Notes under the pieces: generated by a model
The model's input: only the letters and a program-made list of their open reading frames with translations
Told to the model about the DNA's origin: nothing
The model's database searches: none
In this document: positions 25,691-33,506 of the stretch, one piece after another
Position numbering within the stretch: the stretch's first letter is position 1
How the letters are laid out: every line of letters starts with the position of its first letter
Program-made: the position numbers and the translations under genes
Virus record (IMG/VR): IMGVR_UViG_3300032897_000002
Coordinates: 1 to 64,000 of that record
Strand: one strand, 5' to 3'
Length of the DNA: 64,000 bases
Source of the DNA: a virus

Positions 25691-28603
25691 TCAAACTTGT
25701 GGTCCTGGTGCAACAATCGGCATCGGAACGGCGGGTCCGGTCGGATGCTTCGATTTCTCAAGCTCGGCCTGAAATTCGCGGGTCGTTGAAACGTCCGAAC
25801 CCGTCACCGTGGTATCTCCCCGGCGCTGCAACTCCTTCGCCACCGATTCGGCCGGCAGGTCGCTCAGCTTGCCACTGATGTTCATGGGCTTTACAACGGG
25901 CTCGGGCGGAGGCACCTTTGCTTTATGCTCAGAAAAGTGCAGATTAAGGTTGAGGAAAGCTGCCTGTTCCTCGGGACTCCCGTTGGCGAGTTTGCGTCCA
26001 CGCGGGTCGTTGATCACATCGAGACACGCTTCCGCCTCCGACGCATGATCGTCTGTGTCGCGCACTGGGACCGTGGAAACAAGGTCTGGCAGCGCGTTGA
26101 TGGCCGCTTCCATCTGCATAAGGGCCTGTGTCTCCTCGGGGGTTATCACGACGCCCTGCAACATCTTCGCGGCTGCCTGCGCCTTGGCCTGCTCGAAGGC
26201 CATCTGGGCCTGCTGCTTGGCGGGATTGGGAACGGGGCCGCTGGCTAGCAGTACATCCAACTCGCCCATTTGTTTGTCGTAGGCGTCGGCCTCGGAGCAC
26301 TTGAAGTGTCCGATGCGGAACGACTCCATCGCGGCCCGGATATTGGCGACCTTGCTGAGCAGTTTCATGACGAGCGGGTTGGTGACCTGCATCAGCACGC
26401 GGTTCCATGCGGCCTGACGCTGCGCGGGACTCTCGGAGTACCCGGCATCATCCTGCGGGAAGCACAGCACATTACCCTTGAGGTCGTCAATTTCGATATC
26501 GACCGCCTCGCCATTCTTGTCGGTTTGGTGGATGGAGGCATTCCGGCAGCGGGCCGCGAGTTGCACGGCCTGGCGATGGTAATTGCAGGTGGCCATCTTC
26601 ATGGCGTGCCACGGCGTTCCCTGGGTCGCGAGGGCCTGATCGCGCTGGATTTCGAGAGCGACACCGGATGGATTCGCAACGTCTGTATTGGCCGTGGACC
26701 CGAAGAGAGTCGGTAAGGCGTGCACAATCAACTGCGGCAACTGCTCGATGAAGTACATGATTAACTGGATCATGAACGGCTGGCCGGTGGGGGTCGGAAA
26801 CACAAACATGGAGTCGGCTATGGGCTTTCCCGCCGCTGCGCCTTGAAGCTGCCGCGAGTCCACTGGGATGAACGCCCCCGGATTCGAGCCGGTCTTGTTG
26901 AGCGCGTCCACGTCGAACAGCACCGTGTCCACTGCGGTGTGCGGGACGCACTTGGTCATGTAGGCATCGGCCAAATCGAGCCAGTTGTTGAGGCGCCGCT
27001 GGATGGACGTGAGGCTGGACATGAGGGACTTGCGGTTCTGGCCTGTACCCGGAAGGGCCTGGATGAGCGTGAGGTGATCATCCATGCACTCATTGCGGGC
27101 CTCGATGAACGTGTCCCCGGCCATATAGCACTTCACGCCGTCGGGGAACGCATCGAACAGTTCACGCCGCACATCGAGGTCTTCCACTTCCATAAACATC
27201 GCGGGCCGCATCCAGATGCGATGCAGCGTGACATCCTTTACGAGCGAGTCCCCGGTGACGTAGCTCGCTTCGAGCGACAACGACACGTTGATGCGGGCAA
27301 TGCGGTCCAGTTCGATTTCGGCCACGCCGGAACCACCCGGCTTGATCTTGTCGGCTTTCTTGGGGAACATGGCCTTCAGCCGCGCCACATCGAACTCGCG
27401 GGAGACCTTCACGAAATCCATTTCGTCAAGCGATTGCGCGACGATGGGGACCTTCGCCTCTAACTTGCCGCAGACCTCCACGACTTCCTGCCCACGCGGG
27501 ATGCCACGCTTGATGCCGGCCGGTTGAGTGCCGGTGGATTTGGGGAAGATGGGCCGCATGTCGTAGTTGGCGTCCTCTTTCTGCTCCACCACCGCTACGC
27601 CACCCGGAGGCACGTTGGTAATGCCGTAGGGAATCTCAGGGTTCAGAAATTGGCCCACAGAACTAATAACCGAATCATGACAGACGATGGCAAACGGTAG
27701 CCCCGGAGTTCGCAGCAGGTCCAGAATTGCAGAAGCAACGCGCTGATTGAACTCCTCGACATTCTCTCCGCCGGGAGCTTCCTCTTCGCCGGTAAAGATT
27801 TCGCGTATTTCCTCGGCATTTTTTTGCGCATCCTCTCCCGTAAGCGTTCCCAGGTCGAAGGCGGCTAGACGGTCATCAACATCGTAAGGCACCCCAAGGG
27901 CCTGCGAAACGTATTCGGCCGTCTCCACGCTCCGCTGTACGGGGCTGCACACAATGCGGCTGATGTTCTTGCCCTTCAGGAATGCCGCTACCTTCTCGGC
28001 CTCGCGCCGTCCGAGCTTGTTGAGCGGGTCCTGCGACTCGCCGCGCAGCTTGCCCTCAGCGTTCTTTTCGGTCTCGCCGTGGCGCACGATGTAGAGCAGG
28101 GGATTGTTGACGTGCTCTTCGGTTTCGGGCACAACGGGCTCGGCAGGCTCGTTGAGGGGCTCCCGCCCAAAGCGCTGCGCGTCGATAACGTGGTCTGTTA
28201 TCAACACGACCCGGCCATCGGTACAGAGGTAGTTGGCGATCTGCATGTGGGTGCCCAGCAGGTCGTTCTGGCTCTCGAACACGCGGGCATAATTGGACGC
28301 GGCTTCCTTCGCGGTGATGTCGGCATCGTCCTCGGGGTCACGCGCCTGGAACTGCACGCCGGGAATGTCACGCGATAGCGCTGCCGTGATGATCTGCTCG
28401 TAGCAGCCGTAGATGTTGGTCTCGTTGCCCCAGAACTTCTTGTTGCGGGTTGTGCCGCCGATGGTGCCGCTGAAACCGAGGGCTACCCAGCCGCCACCAC
28501 GTCTCGGTAAAAGATATTGATAACCACGGGAATAGAGTCTTTGGGACCAAGCGTCTTCAAACTTCCCATCTGCGCGCGGCCAAGTCGCGCCTTGCGGTTG
28601 CAC
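25691..28603 (-). CDS. portal protein with inserted histidine-phosphatase domain
   Basis: 970 aa from GTG 28603; this GTG has no SD and the true N terminus may come from 28557-28772 by +1 frameshift. Residues 20-150 and 360-800 are portal-like (RGYQYLLPRRGGGW, NETNIYGCYEQIITAALSR, later KCYMAGDTFIEARN). Residues 168-342 form a complete histidine phosphatase: R174-H175-G-E-T, SPVQRS with R224, and VCH309DS, so both His and both Arg of the active site are present. C-terminal helices 790-970 are Ala/Gln-rich. Placed before the scaffold gene as expected for a portal. The phosphatase graft is unusual. Confidence 0.82.
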   Translation of the reverse strand: MQPQGATWPRADGKFEDAWSQRLYSRGYQYLLPRRGGGWVALGFSGTIGGTTRNKKFWGNETNIYGCYEQIITAALSRDIPGVQFQARDPEDDADITAKEAASNYARVFESQNDLLGTHMQIANYLCTDGRVVLITDHVIDAQRFGREPLNEPAEPVVPETEEHVNNPLLYIVRHGETEKNAEGKLRGESQDPLNKLGRREAEKVAAFLKGKNISRIVCSPVQRSVETAEYVSQALGVPYDVDDRLAAFDLGTLTGEDAQKNAEEIREIFTGEEEAPGGENVEEFNQRVASAILDLLRTPGLPFAIVCHDSVISSVGQFLNPEIPYGITNVPPGGVAVVEQKEDANYDMRPIFPKSTGTQPAGIKRGIPRGQEVVEVCGKLEAKVPIVAQSLDEMDFVKVSREFDVARLKAMFPKKADKIKPGGSGVAEIELDRIARINVSLSLEASYVTGDSLVKDVTLHRIWMRPAMFMEVEDLDVRRELFDAFPDGVKCYMAGDTFIEARNECMDDHLTLIQALPGTGQNRKSLMSSLTSIQRRLNNWLDLADAYMTKCVPHTAVDTVLFDVDALNKTGSNPGAFIPVDSRQLQGAAAGKPIADSMFVFPTPTGQPFMIQLIMYFIEQLPQLIVHALPTLFGSTANTDVANPSGVALEIQRDQALATQGTPWHAMKMATCNYHRQAVQLAARCRNASIHQTDKNGEAVDIEIDDLKGNVLCFPQDDAGYSESPAQRQAAWNRVLMQVTNPLVMKLLSKVANIRAAMESFRIGHFKCSEADAYDKQMGELDVLLASGPVPNPAKQQAQMAFEQAKAQAAAKMLQGVVITPEETQALMQMEAAINALPDLVSTVPVRDTDDHASEAEACLDVINDPRGRKLANGSPEEQAAFLNLNLHFSEHKAKVPPPEPVVKPMNISGKLSDLPAESVAKELQRRGDTTVTGSDVSTTREFQAELEKSKHPTGPAVPMPIVAPGPQV

Positions 28604-28772
28604 CGCACAGGTCTACTAACGTGTTTTCTGCCTTCTCGCTGAGCTTACTTGGCTGATATGGTGACGACCAAGCAGGACTAATTTCGCCCGGTTCAAATTC
28701 TAGGCTAGGATCGCCTTGCGGCCTTTTCTTGGTTTCTTCATCAGTCGAATTGAAGGTAGGGTATGTTGCCAT
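28557..28772 (-). CDS. short ORF; probable N-terminal part of portal via +1 frameshift
   Basis: 71 codons from ATG 28772 with GGAGG about 10 nt upstream. Ends ...ARRDLAARRWEV then TGA. Skipping one T at the GTT TGA site (28562-28557) continues as EDAWSQRLYSRGYQYLLPR in the portal frame, which reads as one natural portal N terminus of about 1026 aa in total. The portal GTG at 28603 lies inside this ORF and lacks an SD. Either programmed frameshifting, a recent indel, or a base error in the TTT run. Confidence 0.6.
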   Translation of the reverse strand: MATYPTFNSTDEETKKRPQGDPSLEFEPGEISPAWSSPYQPSKLSEKAENTLVDLCGATARRDLAARRWEV

Positions 28773-28805
28773 CAGATGGTATCCCTCCGATCTCCTGAAA
28801 CTCGC

Positions 28806-29234
28806 TCATTGGATCACTATTGAATCCCTTTGACGCGATTCAAGCAATTTTTCGTGCAACGCTTGGCGGTATGCCAATTTCTCCTTTGGGCAACTCTCTC
28901 GCCGTTGCGTATGGACAACCAAGGTTTCTATGAAATCCAACGCTAGGCCGATCTGTTCTCGTTTTCGAATTGAATGCGGATATATGTCGGCAAGAAATCT
29001 TTTTGCCGAAGTTCCGACAGCTTTTAACTGCCAGCAAGCCGCAGATTTTCTGGGTTGGCGAAGTCTAAATTCTGGGTAGAGTAGCTGAATTGCGGAGAGA
29101 AGCCCTTTGTCGTTTTGGGCTATTTCAACATTCAGTTGGCCGAACGGGGTCGAGGGCTTGATGGTATAGATGCTTACACAGCCTTCGCCATCAAAGAAGC
29201 CTGCGAGCCATTGAGGAGTTATTCTTTCAATCAT
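28806..29234 (-). CDS. LAGLIDADG homing endonuclease
   Basis: 142 aa. WLAGFFDGEGCVSI at residues 9-22 is the LAGLIDADG helix; single copy. C terminus reads DSIVIQ, encoded by TCAATAGTGATC, closely like the tail of the capsid-intron nuclease. Ends 34 nt before the portal ORF start. It may also sit in an intron, but no interrupted gene could be reconstructed. Confidence 0.85.
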   Translation of the reverse strand: MIERITPQWLAGFFDGEGCVSIYTIKPSTPFGQLNVEIAQNDKGLLSAIQLLYPEFRLRQPRKSAACWQLKAVGTSAKRFLADIYPHSIRKREQIGLALDFIETLVVHTQRRESCPKEKLAYRQALHEKLLESRQRDSIVIQ

Positions 29235-29348
29235 TTTGTTGGCTGGCCCCGCCCGGTTAGTGTCTGTGCGGGGCTCCTGCCTCTTTGGCAGTCAGATGTC
29301 CTGCCAAACCGGATACTACTTAAAAATCATTGCAAATGCAAATGCTCC

Positions 29349-29531
29349 TTACTTACCTGCCTTAACTTTCCTGCTGGTGAGACTTTCTTTCGGAAAGTCG
29401 CACCCTCCTATTCCGCCCGGTATTTCTTTGGCGAACCACCTGACGGTAATAGTTCCGAAAGGCTCTTGAATTCTTGTTATCGTCAGAGCCGGACTTCCGC
29501 TCTTCAGGTAAACAACGTCACCGACTTTCAT
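29349..29531 (-). CDS. YodC-like (DUF2158) small protein
   Basis: 60 aa from ATG 29531 (GAGGTGA upstream). Starts MKVGDVVYLKSGSPALTITRI, the signature of the YodC/DUF2158 family, followed by TVRWF and CDFPKESL. A small beta-barrel of unknown role, frequent in phages and prophages. Confidence 0.75.
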   Translation of the reverse strand: MKVGDVVYLKSGSPALTITRIQEPFGTITVRWFAKEIPGGIGGCDFPKESLTSRKVKAGK

Positions 29532-29538
29532 TCTCACC

Positions 29539-29727
29539 TCACTTTGAAACATTCCTTGCGAAATTTGCCTGCTTAACCGTGGCCGGGTATTCATGCTCCT
29601 TGTTCGCCATGACGTGGGCCGCGTACTCTTTCGTGCTCATGCCGTGGCGCTTGGCCTTGCGGCCGAACAAACCAACTGTGCCTTTTTCTTCCTGCCGTTT
29701 TACAGCATCTTGTATCCATTTCGCCAT
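29539..29727 (-). CDS. conserved small basic phage protein
   Basis: 62 aa from ATG 29727 with GGAGGTC upstream. MAKWIQDAVKRQEEKG then GLFGRKAKRHGMSTKEYA and KQANFARN; this pattern is common in small phage proteins that start MAKxWIxxA and carry a KAKxxGMS segment. Function unknown. Confidence 0.7.
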   Translation of the reverse strand: MAKWIQDAVKRQEEKGTVGLFGRKAKRHGMSTKEYAAHVMANKEHEYPATVKQANFARNVSK

Positions 29728-29871
29728 GGCGGACCTCCTAATTGATACTCCCCTCACTTGTGACCGCCGCTGATTGGGCGCACCCGTCACTCTCGGGCCT
29801 ATCGCAGTCAGAATGAAACACATCTTTCTCTGAACGAAACCAAAGCGGGCCAGACCCGTTCCAGTTATACG

Positions 29872-30594
29872 TCACTGGCGCGTATCCCCAGGAGAACCTT
29901 TTCCGCACTTGCAGCACTTCGAGAAGGCCCAGCGCTTGAAATTGTCAATGAAATGAATCCGCAAACGCCAGTGCAGAATATGCCATTTCGGATGGCGATA
30001 CCAGGGACGCCGCTCGCGCAAAATCTTGCTCATGATGGCGCAGAAAAAACTCTCCGCGTCCTGCTGACGAAACCACTTGTCCTCTTCGACGGTATTCGGC
30101 TGCGGTGGGTGATACCAGTTGGAATGGTATCCGCTTTTGAAGGCGAGTCTGTGGCGGAAGTTGTCGATGGAATTATGAACCATCTCGGAGGCCCACTTGG
30201 TCGCCTCATCCAGCGTCACAGGTCGCTTTCGCAATCGCCATCTTCGCCAACCCAAGCGGTTCTCCAAGCACATTGAGACGATCAGAAAGGCGCCTCGTAC
30301 CAGCGCTTCACATTGAACTGCGTCCGCATTCTCCTTCGCGTCCAGCGCTGCGAACCAAGGAGTTCTCGCTTCATCTTGCGCGAGGGTTTCTATGATTTCT
30401 CTTTGAATCTGGTTCAACGGGGGATGGAACCAGCCGCAGGAATCATCTGATCGTTGGCCGGGAATATGCCGCTCCGGGTCAATGTGCCAGATCGTGATGA
30501 ATGGAACCCAATAGCGCCAGCGCTTCTCCTTGCCAAAACTGTGCCACTTCCAACGCCACGGAATCACAAAAGCCTGTGTTGATGGGTCGTGCAT
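29872..30594 (-). CDS. hypothetical Trp/His-rich phage protein
   Basis: 240 aa from ATG 30594, whose first base is shared with the upstream stop (TGATG) and which has GGAGG 5 nt before. Very rich in Trp, His and Arg (PWRWKWHSFGKEKRWRYW), with a C-terminal CCKCGKG. A central helical part (residues 85-150) looks like a compact domain. Family not recognised with certainty. Confidence 0.65.
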   Translation of the reverse strand: MHDPSTQAFVIPWRWKWHSFGKEKRWRYWVPFITIWHIDPERHIPGQRSDDSCGWFHPPLNQIQREIIETLAQDEARTPWFAALDAKENADAVQCEALVRGAFLIVSMCLENRLGWRRWRLRKRPVTLDEATKWASEMVHNSIDNFRHRLAFKSGYHSNWYHPPQPNTVEEDKWFRQQDAESFFCAIMSKILRERRPWYRHPKWHILHWRLRIHFIDNFKRWAFSKCCKCGKGSPGDTRQ

Positions 30595-30854
30595 CAAACC
30601 TCCGGTGAAACAGCTTTCCAAGATTTTTCAAATACGGCGCGAGCCGCGAGCGACACGACGCCCTGCTCATTAACTACATAGTAATCGTTTTGGTTTGCAC
30701 TAACAGGACATCGCGATAGCACGCTCTGCGGCACCGTCACCTTGCGGTCGTCCTCCAGCAGCAGGGTGACGCCGTTCATTTCATCGTGCGAAACAACGGA
30801 CTTGATACGGAACGCATGAACCCTTGGAAGCCTCTGTTCGAAAACCACGTTCAC
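30594..30854 (-). CDS. hypothetical small protein
   Basis: 86 aa, mixed alpha/beta: VTLLLEDDRKVTVP and DYYVVNEQGVVSL suggest a small beta barrel. Coupled by TGATG to the 29872 gene. No family recognised. Confidence 0.6.
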   Translation of the reverse strand: MNVVFEQRLPRVHAFRIKSVVSHDEMNGVTLLLEDDRKVTVPQSVLSRCPVSANQNDYYVVNEQGVVSLAARAVFEKSWKAVSPEV

Positions 30855-30855
30855 C

Positions 30856-31146
30856 TCAGTTCTTCAGAATGCCGTGCGGGACTTCGATCACGGCCTTGTT
30901 CAATTCCTGTTCTTTTTTGGCGTTCTCAGCCATCACTGCTTGCATCGTGCCGGCCACAATCGCCTGCGTAACGCATTGCAGCAGAAATTCTCCCGCTTTT
31001 GCGGAGAGAACCTTGGCTTTTATTGCCTCGCGGATATCCTTTTCGTTCTCGCCTATTTCGCGGCACGTCAGGACCATCATCTTGACGGGCTGCATCATCT
31101 GCGGCGGTGCCTCGGAGGGCGGGGCGGGGATTTCGGGGTCGCTCAT
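30856..31146 (-). CDS. hypothetical helical protein
   Basis: 96 aa from ATG 31146 (GAGG upstream). Pro-rich start, then two amphipathic helices (residues 30-85). Lies one base before the next gene. Function unknown. Confidence 0.6.
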   Translation of the reverse strand: MSDPEIPAPPSEAPPQMMQPVKMMVLTCREIGENEKDIREAIKAKVLSAKAGEFLLQCVTQAIVAGTMQAVMAENAKKEQELNKAVIEVPHGILKN

Positions 31147-31153
31147 TATTTCC

Positions 31154-31351
31154 TCACTTTGGTTTTTGGTATTCGCATGTGCCACACGAAAACTTGGTTG
31201 TGTAGTGGGATTCAGGCTCAAATCTATTGCAACACCCGCGCTCCAGACTGATGCCGCCATTCACACGCACCTTGGAGCACTCGCCATCCTTATGGGCTCC
31301 GACGAGTTCCATATATCCGGCTTCGGAGGCATTCAATCGGGTGTCAGCCAT
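31154..31351 (-). CDS. Cys-rich small protein
   Basis: 65 aa from ATG 31351, starting MADTRLNASE. Six Cys in the last 40 residues, ending CGTC, probably zinc-binding. Overlaps the stop of the next upstream gene by 8 nt. The N-terminal MADT is shared with that neighbour. Confidence 0.6.
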   Translation of the reverse strand: MADTRLNASEAGYMELVGAHKDGECSKVRVNGGISLERGCCNRFEPESHYTTKFSCGTCEYQKPK

Positions 31352-31610
31352 GTCTCTCCGCATCCTTCACTAGAAATTGGCGAACTTCCTTCGGCTCAAG
31401 ATAGTTGGACGGCCTGAAGCCTTCAGCCTTTTCGTTTCGAACTACGATGAGCACGAATGCTCGGCTCACTCCGCCATTGGGTTCTATCAACGGGAAGGCC
31501 GATATGCCGTTGGGGTCTTCATACAGCTTGAAGCCGTGAACCAGCGCCGTGTAGCTTAGAGCCAGCATCAACTCCGACAATTCTTGAAATCGGTTTGGAG
31601 TGTCAGCCAT
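31344..31610 (-). CDS. hypothetical small protein
   Basis: 88 aa from ATG 31610, starting MADTPNRFQELSELML. Helical start followed by a beta hairpin (RAFVLIVVRNE). Part of the overlapping chain of small genes; no family recognised. Confidence 0.55.
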   Translation of the reverse strand: MADTPNRFQELSELMLALSYTALVHGFKLYEDPNGISAFPLIEPNGGVSRAFVLIVVRNEKAEGFRPSNYLEPKEVRQFLVKDAERHG

Positions 31611-31842
31611 TCTGCCTCGCAAAAGATTTTTTCTTGCTTCCGGCTATCCACTTCCCGCGCCCGGCCTTGTGGTCGGACAGTTCGTCCCGGTGCTCAACCT
31701 CTTCGGACCTTATATGGGAAAAAAGCCCAGCCGACCCGGAATCACCCCGCTTGCGGGCCTGCCTGATGCCACGGCTGTAATGGTCGATGGCCTCGCGTTC
31801 GTCGCTGATGAGAGATTCGAGACAACCTTTTTGGCCCATCAT
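31603..31842 (-). CDS. ferritin-like / rubrerythrin-type small helical protein
   Basis: 79 aa. SDEREAIDHYSRGI and IRSEEVEHRDELS carry the E..A..Y and E..EH spacing typical of di-iron helical bundles in small phage ferritin-like proteins, but only one helix pair fits in this length, so it would have to dimerise. ATGA overlap with the 31839 gene. Confidence 0.55.
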   Translation of the reverse strand: MMGQKGCLESLISDEREAIDHYSRGIRQARKRGDSGSAGLFSHIRSEEVEHRDELSDHKAGRGKWIAGSKKKSFARQNG

Positions 31843-32096
31843 TCCACCTCCGGCTCGATTTCAAAACTGAAAGGCGTCAGGGGTTCCTTACCCGCCTCGC
31901 ACCAGCGCACGAACTTTCTTGCGATTTCGGGGAGAAGATAGCGCGTTGAAGCAGGGCCGGCCACGATGCAATCCTCTCGCACCATCGGGTTCGGTCCAAG
32001 CACGCGGGAAGCCGCCAGTCCGATAGGGTCGAACATCGAACAGCGCCGATTCTCCCGGCCCCGGCTTATGTCTTCGGCTGTGACGTGGATCGTCAA
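31839..32096 (-). CDS. conserved phage hypothetical
   Basis: 85 aa starting MTIHVTAEDISRG; the pattern V.V...DI..G....C...PI.LA recurs in many small phage proteins of unknown role. ATGA overlaps on both sides. Confidence 0.65.
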   Translation of the reverse strand: MTIHVTAEDISRGRENRRCSMFDPIGLAASRVLGPNPMVREDCIVAGPASTRYLLPEIARKFVRWCEAGKEPLTPFSFEIEPEVE

Positions 32097-32323
32097 TCGC
32101 TCATGCCTCCCCGGACGAAGCCCTTCTTGGGCCTTGGCTTTGCGTGGTACACGAAACTCCCTTTATGCTGCTTAGCGACGACTGAATTAGCCGCCTTGAC
32201 CGCCCGCGCATCATCGCCAGTGGACTCAAGTTCGCTGTTGGCGACGGTCGCCCAGAGCTTCTTCAGCTTTGGAGTGTCGGCCTTATGTGTTTTTTCGGAG
32301 GCGTCACTTGCAATCCACGGCAT
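32093..32323 (-). CDS. conserved phage protein, MPWxASDA family
   Basis: 76 aa starting MPWIASDASEKTHKADTPKLKKLWATVAN, a pattern seen in many short phage/prophage proteins of about 65-75 aa. Lys-rich C terminus. Function unknown. Confidence 0.7.
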   Translation of the reverse strand: MPWIASDASEKTHKADTPKLKKLWATVANSELESTGDDARAVKAANSVVAKQHKGSFVYHAKPRPKKGFVRGGMSD

Positions 32324-32326
32324 GAC

Positions 32327-32452
32327 TCACCTCACCTTCTTGCCTTTCGTGAGTTGGGATTCGCTGATGGCTTTTTGAAGCAAACCCGGCTCTCGCGGCG
32401 CCTCGTCCTTGGAGAGTTTGCCGATGAACTTCTTTGCCTCGGCTCCGCACAT
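32327..32452 (-). CDS. tiny basic protein
   Basis: 41 aa from ATG 32452 with AAAGG 6 nt upstream, starting MCGAEAKKFIGKL and ending KGKKVR. The frame fills the space between its neighbours exactly, with a 3-nt gap to the next start. No family. Confidence 0.55.
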   Translation of the reverse strand: MCGAEAKKFIGKLSKDEAPREPGLLQKAISESQLTKGKKVR

Positions 32453-32460
32453 CTTGACCT

Positions 32461-32730
32461 TCAACTTGACTTCGATGGCGACACCTCCTTCTCAGTCTCC
32501 GGCGTCGGAACCGAAGGCTGCGGAGTTCCCCTGCCCTCTACCCACGGCTTGCGGCTATTGACGGCCTTGATGATGATGCCACCGCGCCGCGTGATGAGGC
32601 AGCCATCGGGGTAGCGCTCCGCAAGTTTCAGAGAGCCGTCCGGGTCGGGCCACACCCCAAGAGCCTGCGGCGGAATCCATGTCGTGGTGACGGTGACGAG
32701 CTTCTCTTTGCGCTTGCGGATGTAACGCAT
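32461..32730 (-). CDS. hypothetical protein
   Basis: 89 aa from ATG 32730, one base after the upstream stop (TAAAATG), hence coupled. Basic start MRYIRKRKEK, central IPPQALGVWPD and RYPDGCLITRRGG hairpin, and a Pro/Glu tail. A longer frame begins at 32943 but would overlap the neighbour almost fully. Confidence 0.55.
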   Translation of the reverse strand: MRYIRKRKEKLVTVTTTWIPPQALGVWPDPDGSLKLAERYPDGCLITRRGGIIIKAVNSRKPWVEGRGTPQPSVPTPETEKEVSPSKSS

Positions 32731-32731
32731 T

Positions 32732-33115
32732 TTATTCTTGTGCCACTTCCTCTTCGATCTCTGGTTCGATCCTGCGCTTGTCCTCTCTCGCCAGTCTTTC
32801 AGATTCCTTCGGGCCAGTCGGATGCGCTCGACTTCGTGCGTGAGTTTGGATTGCTGGTGGCGGAGTATCAATGCCATGTACCTGTTCAAGCACTTGATGC
32901 GCCCGGAAATATTCAGGATGGACCTGAGTATATTTGAATCCATCGGCGTGTTTTATAACAAGCTGATGCTGCCCGTTTCCCAAAAACCTATAATGATGTT
33001 CAACAACATTTCCATGAAGCCTCATACCTTCTTCATGTGGACTGCCGCCTGGGGCTTTTGCGAAGTCATCCTCTCCCCGCTCCGACAGGCTCTTGTCCTG
33101 CTCCTGCTCGTCCAA
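32732..33115 (-). CDS. hypothetical protein, start uncertain
   Basis: At least 127 aa. TTG 33115 is the first standard start, but the frame is open to about 33206 and reads CWGCLTGFVAKDGKRFPTAI upstream, which looks coding. That part has no ATG/GTG/TTG and no clear SD, so the true start may be rare or lost. A central block (YRFLGNGQHQLVIKHADGF) and an acidic C terminus are visible. Confidence 0.5.
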   Translation of the reverse strand: MDEQEQDKSLSERGEDDFAKAPGGSPHEEGMRLHGNVVEHHYRFLGNGQHQLVIKHADGFKYTQVHPEYFRAHQVLEQVHGIDTPPPAIQTHARSRAHPTGPKESERLAREDKRRIEPEIEEEVAQE

Positions 33116-33171
33116 CCATTGCTGATACTTTCTGCCTTGAATGGCGGTCGGAAATCTTTTCCCATCCTTCG

Positions 33172-33342
33172 CTACAAATCCCGTAAGGCACCCCCAGCAG
33201 AATATTTCCGAAAGAGGTAGCTTTCAAAATGCCACGACCGCCGCATCTCGCGCTTCTCGGAGGCCGGCAGGAAGCTCAGCAGCGTGCGCCAACTGCGATG
33301 GGTCTTGAAGAAGTGATGGTGATTACGGAAACTCTTTGTCAC
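33172..33342 (-). CDS. small basic protein
   Basis: 56 aa from GTG 33342, overlapping the upstream TGA by two bases, with AGGAGG upstream. His/Arg/Phe-rich (MTKSFRNHHHFFKTHRSW). No family recognised. Confidence 0.5.
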   Translation of the reverse strand: MTKSFRNHHHFFKTHRSWRTLLSFLPASEKREMRRSWHFESYLFRKYSAGGALRDL

Positions 33343-33497
33343 TCCGGGTCAGCCTCCTGCTCGCTGGTCTGGTACTCCTCGAAGCGTCCCGGCGGATGGC
33401 GCTGCTGGTACGCATCGGCCTTTTCCTTGGTGGTGAATATGCCATCCACGACCCAATGCTCGCTTACCGTCCAACGGCTTAGGATATAGACCTTCAT
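33339..33497 (-). CDS. small hypothetical protein
   Basis: 52 aa from ATG 33497. MKVYILSRWTVSEHWVVDGIF then TTKEKADAYQQ, a compact beta-beta-alpha look seen in short phage proteins. Acidic end. Confidence 0.55.
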   Translation of the reverse strand: MKVYILSRWTVSEHWVVDGIFTTKEKADAYQQRHPPGRFEEYQTSEQEADPE

Positions 33498-33506
33498 GGT
33501 GGAATC

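Noticed and set aside
32327-32477. ATC start codon with a perfect SD for the 41-aa gene
   Set aside because: Recounting the bases showed the ATC is out of frame; the gene starts at ATG 32452.
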